Shown: piece after piece, positions 20,544 through 29,975 of the stretch
Layout: each line of letters begins with the position of its first letter
Position numbering within the stretch: position 1 is the stretch's first letter
Source: Campylobacter sp. RM16704
GTDB lineage: Bacteria > Campylobacterota > Campylobacteria > Campylobacterales > Campylobacteraceae
Direction: 5' to 3'
Assembly (NCBI RefSeq): GCF_000816245.1
Contig: NZ_CP007769.1
Location: 1,458,464-1,522,463 of the forward strand
Length of the DNA stretch: 64,000 nt
Translations under genes and position numbers: made by a program
Notes under the pieces: model-generated
What the model was told of the DNA's origin: nothing
The model's input: only the letters and a program-made list of their open reading frames with translations
Database searches by the model: none

Positions 20544-22398
20544 TTGAGTTTTTATTGATTTTTTCTATATAAAGACTTTGTGATGGAAAAGCAAAACTAA
20601 GATTATTTCTTTCTACAATTTTCATAAGCTCAAGCAAAATGCTTTGTCTAGCTGTTCTAAAACCTACAGCATCAACTGCTTTAGTGTAAAAATACACTTC
20701 TATATCAATAGAGCTTGCTCCAAATCCACTCACAGCTACATGGGTACTATTTTTATAACCTTCTAAATCATTTACTGATACTAAATTTTGTCTATATCTA
20801 GCACGTGTTCCTCCGTGATTTAATGCACTATCATCAACTTGTGCAATCAAAGGATTAGTAGCCAATAAATATCTTATATCTTCAACACATTGCTCAAGTT
20901 GCTCAGGTTTTGCATCATAAGTTACACCAACATATAATTTTACATGACGACCAACTTTTCTTTTACTCCAATTTTTAATATTTGTTCCCATAATGGTTGA
21001 ATTAGGCAAAAATACTAAAGAATTATCAAAAGTTCTGATAGTAGTTTTTCTAAGTCCAATTTCTACTATAGTCCCCTCAATTCCTGAAATTTCTACCCAA
21101 TCACCTTGATTAAAACTATTATCAAAAAGCAACAATACAGAAGCAAAAAAATTTGCTATGATATCCTTAGCTGCTAAAGCTACAGCTAAGCCACCAATAC
21201 CTAAAGATGCAATCAAAGCTGAAATGTCAAATCCTAAATGTGCCAAAACGAATAAAACGGTAATTACTATAATAATGACATATAAAATTTTAATAATCAA
21301 ATTTACAACTTCTCTTTTTCCACTTTTTTCTGCTAATTTTGCTACAACCATCATTCCATAACTATCAAAAATATTTATCACAAGCCATGCTGTTAAAATA
21401 GTGTAAACTATAGATAAAATATTACCGATTCTTATATCTACTGGAGCTGGATAATAAATAATAGTAAAGCAAATTCCTAAAGCATATATAAATAAAAACC
21501 AACCTACTGGACCTTGAAGTTTTTCTAGAAAATGAGTTTTCACCTCTAAATTGGTCGAATTTTTTCCAAATAAACGTATTAAAATAAAATATAAAATTTT
21601 TGCAAGATAAAATTTTAAAGAATAAAATAAAATAATAACAATAACAGATATTACAACTTTACCAATATTAAAACTAGTAATAGGTATTTGCTCATTTATA
21701 TAATTAATAGCATTTTGCAAACCTAGTTCATTGAATAAAAAATTTGTTTCTAATAGACTAGCGTTATTTCTCAAATATACTAAAATTTCATTATATGACT
21801 TAATAGCATTTCTTAAATTGTTTTCACTTGTTTCCAAATTTTTTAATTGTTCTATGTCATTTATTTTCTCTTTATCTAACGTAAAATTAAACACTAAGTC
21901 TTCTTTTAAAATATCAATACTTTTATCAATGACATTTTTTATTTTTTGGCTTTGAGCTCCTTGTATAAAAATTTTTTCTAATTCAAAAATACACAAGTAA
22001 AAATATTCTGCTGAAGTTAAATTCAAAAGTTTAATTTTACTATCAACATATTCGTAATATCTTTTTTTATTTTGTGCTTCCTTGACATTTTGTTGTAATT
22101 TGTGCTTAGTATTTAAAAATTCTTTTGCTTCTTTTTCATCAATTTTTTGTGACACAATCTTCAAAGGAAGTGTTGTTAAGATATTATTTTTTTGCTTTTC
22201 TATTTCTTTAATATTTTCTTGAAATTCTGTAGCATTAGCATCATTATTGTTTCTAAAACTTTCTAAAAGCAAATTAAGTTCAATATAATTTTGCACCAAA
22301 GCAAATATACTATTTTTATCCTCTAAAGTATTTTTTTCTTGAGCGTTTAAGAAACTCACAAATAGGAACAATAAAATAATTGAAAAAAAATTTTTCAT
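20530..22398 (-). CDS. MscS-family mechanosensitive channel with long periplasmic N-terminus
   Basis: The 622-residue protein starts with a signal peptide (FSIILLFLFVSFLNA). A charged, probably coiled-coil periplasmic region of about 200 residues follows, then several membrane segments. The MscS pore and beta-domain signature follow: LGIGGLAVALAAKDIIANFFA and FNQGDWVEISGIEGTIVEIG with LRKTTIRTFDNSLVFLPNS. MscS channels open under membrane tension and release solutes in osmotic downshock. Its start overlaps the carbonic anhydrase stop by 4 nt. Confidence 0.92.
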   Translation of the reverse strand: MKNFFSIILLFLFVSFLNAQEKNTLEDKNSIFALVQNYIELNLLLESFRNNNDANATEFQENIKEIEKQKNNILTTLPLKIVSQKIDEKEAKEFLNTKHKLQQNVKEAQNKKRYYEYVDSKIKLLNLTSAEYFYLCIFELEKIFIQGAQSQKIKNVIDKSIDILKEDLVFNFTLDKEKINDIEQLKNLETSENNLRNAIKSYNEILVYLRNNASLLETNFLFNELGLQNAINYINEQIPITSFNIGKVVISVIVIILFYSLKFYLAKILYFILIRLFGKNSTNLEVKTHFLEKLQGPVGWFLFIYALGICFTIIYYPAPVDIRIGNILSIVYTILTAWLVINIFDSYGMMVVAKLAEKSGKREVVNLIIKILYVIIIVITVLFVLAHLGFDISALIASLGIGGLAVALAAKDIIANFFASVLLLFDNSFNQGDWVEISGIEGTIVEIGLRKTTIRTFDNSLVFLPNSTIMGTNIKNWSKRKVGRHVKLYVGVTYDAKPEQLEQCVEDIRYLLATNPLIAQVDDSALNHGGTRARYRQNLVSVNDLEGYKNSTHVAVSGFGASSIDIEVYFYTKAVDAVGFRTARQSILLELMKIVERNNLSFAFPSQSLYIEKINKNSKEEL

Positions 22399-23033
22399 GC
22401 TTTTTTTATCCTTTCTTGTATTAAAATAAAATTTTCAAAATTGAAATCATACTCATAAATTTCTCCTGTTTCTATAATATAATACCATGCATGCAACTCT
22501 ATTTCTTTATTATTTAAAGCTTCCTCTATACCTGGATATGTTAATAAATTTTGCAAAGAATTAACCAAATTCATTTTTTCAGTCATCCAAGATCGCATTG
22601 CTAAATCATCATTAGCTAATTTTAAAACTTTGTATTTTATAGGCTCAAGTAGAGTAAGCCATTTTTTAACATTTGGCATATTTTTTAAATCATTCTCACT
22701 TGCATACAAAGCCGCACAACCACCACAATTGCTATGTCCACAAACTATGATATTTTTAATATGTAAAGAATTAAAAGCATATTCAATTGCTGAAGTAGTT
22801 GCCAAAAAATCATCTCCAACCCTATAAGGTGGAACAATATTGCCTATATTCCTTATAACAAAAAGTTCACCTGGACCTGTATTTGTAATCAAATTCGGAA
22901 TTACTCTTGAATCAGCACAACCTATAAAAAGCGTATGAGGGTTTTGCTTATTTTTTAAACTTTCGAAAAGCTCTGCATGTTCTTTAAAATCCTCTTGCAT
23001 AAATTTTAAAGCACCTTCAATCAAATCTTTCAA
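22395..23033 (-). CDS. canB: Beta-class carbonic anhydrase (TTG start)
   Basis: The enzyme interconverts CO2 and bicarbonate in the cytoplasm, important for capnophilic Campylobacter. The 212-residue protein has the zinc ligands C39 (with D41 and R43 in CADSRVIPN), H100 and C103 (CGHSNCGGC). The start is a TTG at 23033: a ribosome-binding site AAAGGA sits 5 nt upstream of it. The N-terminal residues before MQEDFKEH match the length of the C. jejuni enzyme. It is followed immediately by the MscS-type gene. Confidence 0.95.
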   Translation of the reverse strand: MKDLIEGALKFMQEDFKEHAELFESLKNKQNPHTLFIGCADSRVIPNLITNTGPGELFVIRNIGNIVPPYRVGDDFLATTSAIEYAFNSLHIKNIIVCGHSNCGGCAALYASENDLKNMPNVKKWLTLLEPIKYKVLKLANDDLAMRSWMTEKMNLVNSLQNLLTYPGIEEALNNKEIELHAWYYIIETGEIYEYDFNFENFILIQERIKKA

Positions 23034-23166
23034 AAAAATCCTTTTTTTTGGTTTTTATATTTGACAAATTATACTAAATTTTGTTTTTATATAATTTTTA
23101 TATAATTTTAATCATTTATTTATCTTTTTTTTGTAAATTTTAATTTTAAAAATATTGGAGGATTTA

Positions 23167-23868
23167 ATGAGTCTTTATGATAGAGATTACTCAAATTCTA
23201 AAAGCCAAGAATTTGAAGGTTATGCTAGAAGTGATTTAAGCATTTTTATAAAACAAACTTATCAACTTTTTGCCGCATCTTTGTTAGCTGCAACAGCTGG
23301 TGCTTACATAGGAATTTTTGCCTTAGCACATTTATTTATACAATCTCAAGCAACTTTTTGGGTTTTATTTATTGTAGAAATTGGATTGTTATTTGCTTTG
23401 CAATGGAAAAAAAGAGAAGCTCCTCTTAATCTAATTTTACTCTTTGGCTTTACTTTTTGTTCAGGGCTTACTTTAACACCACTTTTATATTCTGTTTTAG
23501 CACTTCCTGCTGGAGCTAGTATTATTGCTCAGGCTTTTGCTTTAACTACGGTAGCTTTTGGTGCTTTAAGTGTATTTGCTATGAATACAAAAAAAGATTT
23601 TACCATGATGGGAAAAATGCTCTTTGTGGCTTTAATCGTTATAGTAGTAGCTTCTTTGATTAATCTATTTTTTCAAAGCTCACTTGTAAGTTTAGCTATT
23701 TCTAGTATTGGTGCGATTTTATTTTCTTTTTACATTCTTTATGATACACAAAATATCATTAGGGGAAATTACGAAACACCAATAGAAGGTGCAGTTGCAC
23801 TTTATCTTGATTTTATCAATCTTTTTATCTCTCTTCTTAATATTTTAAGAAGTTTTAGCAACAGATAA
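23167..23868 (+). CDS. Bax inhibitor-1/YccA family membrane protein
   Basis: The protein has seven probable membrane segments after a polar N-terminus (MSLYDRDYSNSKSQEFEGYA). The family signature appears near the C-terminus (SFYILYDTQNII followed by GAVALYLDFINLFISLL). Bacterial members act as pH-sensitive calcium leak channels or as FtsH-associated regulators; which applies here is unknown. I chose the ATG at 23167 because the GGAG at 23157-23160 is its ribosome-binding site; a longer reading from the TTG at 23155 would consume that site. The product is 233 residues. Confidence 0.9.
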   Translation: MSLYDRDYSNSKSQEFEGYARSDLSIFIKQTYQLFAASLLAATAGAYIGIFALAHLFIQSQATFWVLFIVEIGLLFALQWKKREAPLNLILLFGFTFCSGLTLTPLLYSVLALPAGASIIAQAFALTTVAFGALSVFAMNTKKDFTMMGKMLFVALIVIVVASLINLFFQSSLVSLAISSIGAILFSFYILYDTQNIIRGNYETPIEGAVALYLDFINLFISLLNILRSFSNR

Positions 23869-23894
23869 TTTTTGCGAGCTTTCTCGCAAAAATT
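23867..23894 (+). terminator. Hairpin terminator after the Bax-inhibitor-like gene
   Basis: AATTTTTGCGAG and CTCGCAAAAATT form a perfect 12-bp stem with a CTTT loop, beginning inside the TAA stop codon and followed by ATTTAT. Confidence 0.75.
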
Positions 23895-23966
23895 ATTTAT
23901 CTCTTTCAAGTTTTTATCAAGCTTTTTAAGTTAAAATGTTTGTTTTATTTTCAACAAGGAAAATTC

Positions 23967-24311
23967 ATGACTACTTTTTTAATTATTTTGCAATTTGCAA
24001 TTGTTGTAATCATTTGTATTGCTGTTTTGTTACAAAAAAGTTCCAGTATAGGACTTGGAGCGTATAGTGGAAGTAACGAAAGTTTATTTGGAGCAAAAGG
24101 ACCTGCAGGGTTTTTAGCTAAATTTACTTTTGTTATGGGTATTTTACTTATTGCTAATACAATCGCTCTAAGTTATATGTATAATAATGCTAATTCCAAT
24201 TCACTTGCCGAAAAAGCTGAACAAATTTTACCAAAAGCACCTGAAACAAACGCAACTAACATTCCGGTAGCACCGAGTGCACCAGTAAGCGAAACCAATA
24301 CTAGCAAATAA
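23967..24311 (+). CDS. secG: Protein translocase subunit SecG
   Basis: SecG is a small partner of the SecYE translocon. The 114-residue protein has two membrane segments ([20 protein letters not shown] and [20 protein letters not shown]) around the conserved cytoplasmic loop [17 protein letters not shown] and [13 protein letters not shown]. The C-terminal tail is Ala/Pro/Thr-rich. The ATG at 23967 is preferred because AAGGA at 23956-23960 is correctly spaced. It starts a run of same-strand genes: secG, frr, pyrE, an RDD gene and nrdB. Confidence 0.95.
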   Translation: MTTFLIILQFAIVVIICIAVLLQKSSSIGLGAYSGSNESLFGAKGPAGFLAKFTFVMGILLIANTIALSYMYNNANSNSLAEKAEQILPKAPETNATNIPVAPSAPVSETNTSK

Positions 24312-24321
24312 AGGAAAAACT

Positions 24322-24879
24322 ATGCTGAATGAAATTTATGCTAAGCAAAAACAACAATCAGATAAAAGTATAGAAGCTTTAAAAAAAGATTTTACTACCA
24401 TTAGGACAGGTAAAGTAAATATAAATATACTTGATCATATTCATGTAGACTATTATGGTAATACTACTCCTCTTAATCAAGTAGCAACAGTTTTAGCAAC
24501 AGATGCTTCAACTATTAGCATTACTCCTTGGGAAAAATCTATGCTCAAAACAATAGAAAGTGCTATAGCTGCGGCAAATATTGGTGTAAATCCAAATAAC
24601 GATGGTGAAAGCGTAAAGTTGTTTTTCCCTCCTATGACAAGAGAACAAAGAGAAGAAAATGCCAAAAATGCTAAGGCTATGGGGGAAAAAGCCAAAGTAG
24701 CTATTAGAAATATTAGAAAAGATGCCAATGATGCGGTTAAAAAACTAGAAAAAGATAAAGCAATCTCAGAAGATGAGGCTAAAAAAGCTTATGATGAAGT
24801 ACAAAAACAAACCGATAACTATACAGTAAAAATAGATGAATTAGTTAAAAACAAAGAAGTGGAACTTTTAAAGGTTTGA
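24322..24879 (+). CDS. frr: Ribosome recycling factor
   Basis: RRF, with EF-G, splits post-termination ribosomes. The 185-residue length is standard. Motifs of the three-helix bundle are clear: [20 protein letters not shown] at the N-terminus and [19 protein letters not shown] centrally. The C-terminal helix is [19 protein letters not shown]-like. It lies 10 nt after secG and its stop is followed almost at once by pyrE. Confidence 0.98.
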   Translation: MLNEIYAKQKQQSDKSIEALKKDFTTIRTGKVNINILDHIHVDYYGNTTPLNQVATVLATDASTISITPWEKSMLKTIESAIAAANIGVNPNNDGESVKLFFPPMTREQREENAKNAKAMGEKAKVAIRNIRKDANDAVKKLEKDKAISEDEAKKAYDEVQKQTDNYTVKIDELVKNKEVELLKV

Positions 24880-24881
24880 TA

Positions 24882-25490
24882 ATGAACTTAGAGCAAATTT
24901 ATAAAGATTGTGGTGCATATTTACAGGGACATTTTTTACTTAGTTCTGGTAAGCATTCTGAATTTTACCTTCAAAGTGCTAAGGTTTTAGAAAATCCAAA
25001 ATTAGCAGGTAAGCTTTGTGATGAACTTGCAAAGGTTATTGCAAGTTTTGATATTAAATTTGATAGCATTTGCTCTCCTGCTTTGGGTGGAATTTTAGCA
25101 GGATATGAGCTTGCTAGAGCTTGCAATAAACGCTTTATATTTACAGAACGCGTAGAGGGAGTTATGAGTCTTAGACGCGGTTTTGAAGTTAAAAAAGGCG
25201 AAAAATTTATAGTTTGTGAAGACATTATCACAACAGGTGGTTCAGCACTTGAAAGTGCCAAAATTATTCAAAGCTTAGGTGGAGAGATAGTAGGATTTGC
25301 GGCTTTAGCTAATCGTGGTTTTTGTGCAGTTACAAATTTAAACAATCCAAGAAAGGAAAATGCTAAATTACCTGAAAATTTACCACTTTTTGCACTTGGA
25401 AATTTTGATTTTGATATTTATGAAGCAAACACATGTCCACTTTGTGAAAAAGGTACTAAAGCTATCAAACCTGGTAGTCGTGGCAACTAA
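24882..25490 (+). CDS. pyrE: Orotate phosphoribosyltransferase
   Basis: PyrE joins orotate and PRPP to make OMP in pyrimidine biosynthesis. The 202-residue protein has [19 protein letters not shown] at the N-terminus and the PRPP-binding loop [18 protein letters not shown]. The start is the ATG at 24882, 2 nt after the frr stop; an upstream in-frame TTG would lie inside frr. Its stop overlaps the next ATG (TAATG). Confidence 0.96.
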   Translation: MNLEQIYKDCGAYLQGHFLLSSGKHSEFYLQSAKVLENPKLAGKLCDELAKVIASFDIKFDSICSPALGGILAGYELARACNKRFIFTERVEGVMSLRRGFEVKKGEKFIVCEDIITTGGSALESAKIIQSLGGEIVGFAALANRGFCAVTNLNNPRKENAKLPENLPLFALGNFDFDIYEANTCPLCEKGTKAIKPGSRGN

Positions 25491-25906
25491 TGAAAGCAAA
25501 AGCAAAAATAGCAAATAGATGGTTTAGATTCAAGGCTTTTTTGATTGATATATTTTTACTTTATGTTCCAGTTTTATATTTATTTTATTTCACACTAGGA
25601 TCTAAAGAGGCTTTTTTAAATAATCAGTTTGTTATTTTTTTATGTCCGCTACTTTTTGGTTTTTTCCAAGCTTTATTTTTGGCAAAAAAAGCTCAAAGTC
25701 CAGGACTTAAAGCATATGATCTATATTTAATAGATATAAACAATGGTCAAAAATTAAGTTTTTTTAGAATTTTATTACGATATATTATTTTTATTATAAG
25801 TTTTGGTTTATTAATAGGTTTTCTAGTAAGCTTTGTTAGAAAAGATACTCTAAGTTTACATGACATATTAAGCCAAAGTGCTATTGTTAAAAAGGTGGAA
25901 AAATGA
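25490..25906 (+). CDS. RDD-family membrane protein
   Basis: The 138-residue protein begins with the RDD-domain pattern NRWFRFKAFLIDIFLLYVPV and has three probable membrane segments, with SPGLKAYDLYLID between them. The family is widespread and its function is mostly unknown. It is coupled to pyrE (TAATG overlap) and overlaps the nrdB start by 4 nt. Confidence 0.82.
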   Translation: MKAKAKIANRWFRFKAFLIDIFLLYVPVLYLFYFTLGSKEAFLNNQFVIFLCPLLFGFFQALFLAKKAQSPGLKAYDLYLIDINNGQKLSFFRILLRYIIFIISFGLLIGFLVSFVRKDTLSLHDILSQSAIVKKVEK

Positions 25907-26925
25907 ACAGAAAAAGAATTTACAACCCAAAATCAAGCGAAACTTTAAATGATAGAAAAGTTTTCAATGGCAACCCTCATGGTATTTTAAATTTTACTAA
26001 AGCAAAATATACTTGGGCCTTAAAACTTTGGGATTTAATGGAGGCAAACACTTGGTTTCCAAAGGAAGTTGATACTACTAAAGATGCACTAGATTATCGC
26101 TGTAATTTAACTTTGGCTGAAAAAAGAATGTATGATTTAGTTTGGTCTCAACTTATTTCAATGGATAGTTTTCAAACAAACAATCTTGCAGATAATATCA
26201 ACCCATACATCACTGCTCCAGAAATCAACGCAGTTTTAGCAAGACAGGCTTATGAAGAAGCAAATCACTCAAAATCTTATGCTGTAATGGTTGAGGCAAT
26301 TTGTGAAAATACAGATTTAATCTACGAAATGGAAAAACACGATGAAACTCTAAGAGAAAAAAATGATTTTATTTCTAGTATTTATGAAGAATTAGCTGGT
26401 AATGTAGATGATAATAAGCTTTTACTTGCCATGGTAGCAAATCAAATTCTCGAAGGAGTATATTTTTACAGCGGTTTTACTGCTATTTACGCTCTTGCTC
26501 GTGCTGGAAAAATGCTAGGTTCAGCACAAATGATTCGTTTTATTCAAAGAGATGAAATCACTCATTTGCTTTTATTTCAAAATATGATTAATTCTGTATA
26601 CAAAGAAAGACCTGATTTATTTAATGATGCTAATGTGAATAAGATCTATGATATGTTTAAAAAAGCTGGAGACCTTGAAATCAAATGGGGTAAATATATC
26701 ACACAAAATCAAATTATGGGATTTACAGATGATATTATAGAAGAATATATTCATTATCTTGTTGATCAAAGACTTACAGCCATTAATCTTGATAAAATTT
26801 ACAATGCAAAACACCCTATTAAATGGGTAGATGATTTTTCTAAATTTAATGACCAAAAAAGTAATTTTTTTGAAAGTAAAGTTACTAATTATTCCAAAGG
26901 GAGTTTAAGTTTTGATGACTTTTAA
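25903..26925 (+). CDS. nrdB: Class Ia ribonucleotide reductase, beta subunit
   Basis: NrdB houses the diiron-tyrosyl radical that drives ribonucleotide reduction by NrdA. The 340-residue protein contains the diiron ligand motifs AYEEANHSKSYAVMVEAI and IQRDEITHLLLFQN. The segment NQILEGVYFYSGFTAIY surrounds the second Glu ligand. The C-terminus SLSFDDF fits the tail that docks on NrdA. The large subunit is not in the window. Confidence 0.96.
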   Translation: MNRKRIYNPKSSETLNDRKVFNGNPHGILNFTKAKYTWALKLWDLMEANTWFPKEVDTTKDALDYRCNLTLAEKRMYDLVWSQLISMDSFQTNNLADNINPYITAPEINAVLARQAYEEANHSKSYAVMVEAICENTDLIYEMEKHDETLREKNDFISSIYEELAGNVDDNKLLLAMVANQILEGVYFYSGFTAIYALARAGKMLGSAQMIRFIQRDEITHLLLFQNMINSVYKERPDLFNDANVNKIYDMFKKAGDLEIKWGKYITQNQIMGFTDDIIEEYIHYLVDQRLTAINLDKIYNAKHPIKWVDDFSKFNDQKSNFFESKVTNYSKGSLSFDDF

Positions 26926-27047
26926 GTCTCAAAACTACTCAAATCTTTTCCAATTTAAATTATTTTATTTTTTTTTATTTAATATTTTATTTTTATTTAA
27001 TTTAAAATAATAAAATACGCAAGTTTAATTTATTTCAAGGAGTAATT

Positions 27048-27215
27048 ATGGAGTTTTTAGAACTTTTACTAATTTTTATTGCCATAGTTCTCATGATAGT
27101 AAAACCAGAAAAAGAAAAACTTGCTTTTTCTATACTTGTGATATCGTGGGTTATAATGGTATTTGACTACTTAGGTCGCAAATCAGGCGCAATCTTAGGC
27201 CTAATAAATCTTTAA
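27048..27215 (+). CDS. dba: Dba-like small membrane protein upstream of dsbI
   Basis: A 55-codon frame begins at an ATG preceded by AAGGAG. It encodes a small inner-membrane protein with two hydrophobic stretches (LLLIFIAIVLMIV and FSILVISWVIMVF) separated by the charged KPEKEK. In C. jejuni a small protein, Dba, is encoded just upstream of dsbI, is translationally coupled to it and is needed for DsbI production. Size, position and hydrophobicity match. The stop lies 10 nt before the dsbI start, and the dsbI ribosome-binding site overlaps it. Confidence 0.8.
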   Translation: MEFLELLLIFIAIVLMIVKPEKEKLAFSILVISWVIMVFDYLGRKSGAILGLINL

Positions 27216-27225
27216 GGTGGATAAT

Positions 27226-28743
27226 ATGTGTGATATTAACAAAACTAAATTTTTCTACTTTTTAATGTGTTTAGCAGGCTTTTTGGTTATTTTATTGCCT
27301 GTTGGAATTGCAAATTTAATTTTTGGCTATATGCTGGGTGATAGTCCTTGCACATCTTGTTGGGGTCAAAGAGAATCTATGATTTATATAGGTGTTGCAG
27401 CCTTATTTATAGTGCGTTATGGAATGAAAGGAAAATTTTTAGCTTTTCTTTTAATAGCAACTGCATTTGGCTTATGGCAATCGTTCAATCATATAAGTGG
27501 TCATGCACATCGTGATCTTGATCAAGGCTTTGGTTTGCCTATTTTTGGTCTACATACTTACTTTTGGGCTGAAGTAGTATTTTGGGCTGTAGTTTTATTA
27601 CTTGGTGTAATTTTTGCATTTGCTCCTAAATTTGGCTCTTTTGAAAAAGAAATGGAAGGTGCTAGCTTTAGAAAATTAACAAAATTTAATTTAGCAGCTA
27701 TGGTTATTGTAGCTTTTATTGTTGCCTCAAATGTTTTCCAAGCTTTTGTAAGTACCGGTCCTGTTCCATATAGCGGACAAGGCGATCCAGTTCGTTTCAG
27801 TTTAAATCCAAAATATATTATTTGGTCAGATTCTGGCTGGAGTAAAAGCTGGAAAAGCCTTTCTTTCTTAGGAAAACGTGATGTTAAAGAGCCAGATTTT
27901 GCTTTTGCTCCTGCGAGTGAAAAACTAGGTATTAAATTTGACAATAATACTAGTAATGCACCATTTGCAAATATTGATGAAAACTTAAAAATTGTTAATG
28001 AAACTAAAATTGATTTTGCAAAGCCTATCAATACGCTTGATTATATTAACGGTGAATATGTTGTAAGTTCTAAATGGGAAGTATATTTCTTAGATGACAA
28101 CTTCAATAATAAAGAAGATTTTGTTTTGGATCCATATTTTTCAGCTACAATCAATCCTATAGTTGGAATTATTCCATATTTAGACAATAAATATATTTTG
28201 ATGGGATCAAATAAAACTTTCTTAAGATTTGCAAAAAATCCTAATGCAGATGAAGCTTTACAATATGCTGACTTTGTAAAAGGAAATGACAAATTTGAAG
28301 GTCAAGGAAAAGATTTGGGTCGTGGTAGAGTTGATACGGTAAGAGCTAAATTTAACCATATTTTAAGTACTACAACAGATGGCAAGTATATGTATATTGC
28401 AACTGTTCCTAACAATAAAGATGCCAAAACTTTTGTTATCTCTAAAGTATCTTTAGCTGATAGAATACTTTCAGGTGAATTTACTCCAAAAGCAGAACTT
28501 AAAGAAGGCAAAACTTTAGGAGATCTTTATATAACTTCAATGACTTATAATGATGGTAAAATTTACGCATTAAGTAAAAATCATAATGTTATTGCTGTAA
28601 TTAATCCAGAAACTGAGTCAATAGTTAAAACAATTTCTTACCCAGAAAATATCACTAATGCAAGAAGTATATTCTTTAAAGATGATAAAATTCAAATTCT
28701 ATCTTATCAAGATGGTTCAAACATCCTTTACACACTTGAATAA
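27226..28743 (+). CDS. dsbI: DsbI, DsbB-type disulfide oxidoreductase with C-terminal periplasmic domain
   Basis: DsbI reoxidises a periplasmic DsbA-type partner and passes electrons to quinone. From the ATG at 27226 the 505-residue protein has several membrane segments and the periplasmic redox pair C42-x2-C45 (DSPCTSCWGQRE). A roughly 280-residue soluble C-terminal domain with repeated beta strands looks propeller-like (e.g. TTDGKYMYIATV, MTYNDGKIYALSK, FFKDDKIQILSYQ). The ATG is chosen over the upstream GTG at 27217 because AAGGTGG at 27214-27220 is its ribosome-binding site. It is coupled to dba. Confidence 0.92.
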   Translation: MCDINKTKFFYFLMCLAGFLVILLPVGIANLIFGYMLGDSPCTSCWGQRESMIYIGVAALFIVRYGMKGKFLAFLLIATAFGLWQSFNHISGHAHRDLDQGFGLPIFGLHTYFWAEVVFWAVVLLLGVIFAFAPKFGSFEKEMEGASFRKLTKFNLAAMVIVAFIVASNVFQAFVSTGPVPYSGQGDPVRFSLNPKYIIWSDSGWSKSWKSLSFLGKRDVKEPDFAFAPASEKLGIKFDNNTSNAPFANIDENLKIVNETKIDFAKPINTLDYINGEYVVSSKWEVYFLDDNFNNKEDFVLDPYFSATINPIVGIIPYLDNKYILMGSNKTFLRFAKNPNADEALQYADFVKGNDKFEGQGKDLGRGRVDTVRAKFNHILSTTTDGKYMYIATVPNNKDAKTFVISKVSLADRILSGEFTPKAELKEGKTLGDLYITSMTYNDGKIYALSKNHNVIAVINPETESIVKTISYPENITNARSIFFKDDKIQILSYQDGSNILYTLE

Positions 28744-28750
28744 TTTCAAT

Positions 28751-28772
28751 AGGATGCCTAAAAAGGCATCCT
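28751..28772. terminator. Hairpin after dsbI
   Basis: AGGATGCCT and AGGCATCCT form a perfect 9-bp stem with an A4 loop, 7 nt after the dsbI stop. The following T tract is short, so termination strength is uncertain. Confidence 0.6.
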
Positions 28773-28837
28773 AACTATTTTAAAGCTAAATAAATAAAAA
28801 TTAATGTAAAATACACCTTTTAACCAAGGAGTGATTA

Positions 28838-29470
28838 TTGATTCATTTATTTGAGCAAAAACAATGTCAAACTATGGCTGAAGAAATTCGTAAAAATACT
28901 TTCATCAATGAAGAATTATTCGAAGCTTTTTGTTCTACTCCAAGAGAAATTTTCTCGCCTTTAAAAATGCATGCTTATAGACTTGATGCACTCCCTTTGA
29001 TGGGCAATCAATGGATAAGCTCGCCACTAACTGTAGCAAAAATGACTATGGCTCTTGATTTTAAAAGTGCAGATAGTGTCTTAGAAATAGGTTGTGGAAG
29101 TGGATATCAAGCTGCAATTTTAAGTAAGCTTATAAGGAGAGTTTTTACTATAGAACGCATAGAAAAATTAGCGATTAATGCTATAGAAAAATTTAAAAAA
29201 CTAAACTACACTAATATCCATGTGAAATTTGATGATGGCCAAAATGGCTGGAAAAACTATGCACCTTATGAAAGAATTTTACTTTCTGCTTATATAGAAC
29301 ATATTCCAAATATTTTATTTGACCAGCTAGAAAATAATGGAATTTTAGTAGCTCCTTTGCTTATAGGCAACCAACAATTTATCACTAAATTTACAAAAAA
29401 AGATGGAGAAATATCTAAAGAAGTTTTAGATGAATGTCTTTTTGTACCTATTAAAGATGGTAAAGAATGA
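28838..29470 (+). CDS. pcm: Protein-L-isoaspartate O-methyltransferase (TTG start)
   Basis: Pcm methylates isoaspartyl residues so that damaged proteins can be repaired. The 210-residue protein contains the SAM-binding motif VLEIGCGSGYQAAIL, the upstream segment PLMGNQWISSPLTVAKMT and FDDGQNGW, typical of the family. The start is a TTG with AAGGAG 6 nt upstream; the first in-frame ATG lies 12 codons later and has no comparable ribosome-binding site. It follows the dsbI hairpin and probably has its own promoter. Confidence 0.93.
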   Translation: MIHLFEQKQCQTMAEEIRKNTFINEELFEAFCSTPREIFSPLKMHAYRLDALPLMGNQWISSPLTVAKMTMALDFKSADSVLEIGCGSGYQAAILSKLIRRVFTIERIEKLAINAIEKFKKLNYTNIHVKFDDGQNGWKNYAPYERILLSAYIEHIPNILFDQLENNGILVAPLLIGNQQFITKFTKKDGEISKEVLDECLFVPIKDGKE

Positions 29471-29914
29471 CTAAAGTTTCATTTTTAAAACAACAAAACC
29501 ATATTCATCTTCATATTCACTCTCTTGTATAAATTTACATTTTTGATAAAATTTATATGCTTTATAATTATCTTTATTCACTTCGACATACTTTAAATGA
29601 TAATTATTTATGGCTTCAGATATTAATGTAGTTCCTATGCCTTGATTGAAATATTTTGATTTTATAAATAGCATTTCAATTTTTTCATCCTTAAATGCCA
29701 AAAATCCAACCATCTCATCTTTATCATAACAAATCAGATAATTTAAACTGAAAAATACTTGTGAATTTAAAAGATCATTTTTAATCTTTTCTCTATCAAA
29801 ACTAGATAAAAAATCGTGGGAATTTTTTACACTATCCTCCCATATATCAATCAATTTATCCTTTATATTATCTGTAATTTTTTCAAAATATTTAATTTCA
29901 GTATAATAATCCAT
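29471..29914 (-). CDS. GNAT-family N-acetyltransferase
   Basis: The 147-residue protein has a GNAT fold pattern: an N-terminal helical part, LICYDKDEMVGFLAFKDEKI (beta strands 2-4), and the acetyl-CoA loop KYFNQGIGTTLISEAI. Toward the C-terminus it has VEVNKDNYKAYKFYQKCKF. The acceptor is unknown. It lies convergent to pcm with adjacent stops, and divergent from the alpha-carbonic-anhydrase-like gene. Confidence 0.88.
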   Translation of the reverse strand: MDYYTEIKYFEKITDNIKDKLIDIWEDSVKNSHDFLSSFDREKIKNDLLNSQVFFSLNYLICYDKDEMVGFLAFKDEKIEMLFIKSKYFNQGIGTTLISEAINNYHLKYVEVNKDNYKAYKFYQKCKFIQESEYEDEYGFVVLKMKL

Positions 29915-29975
29915 AAATATAAGCTTTTTGTAGGTATTATTTTTTTATAATTATACTAGAAAAAGGAGAATACTC

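Noticed and set aside
23155-23166. N-terminal extension of the Bax-inhibitor-like protein from a TTG codon
   Set aside because: The extra codons contain the GGAG ribosome-binding site of the ATG at 23167.
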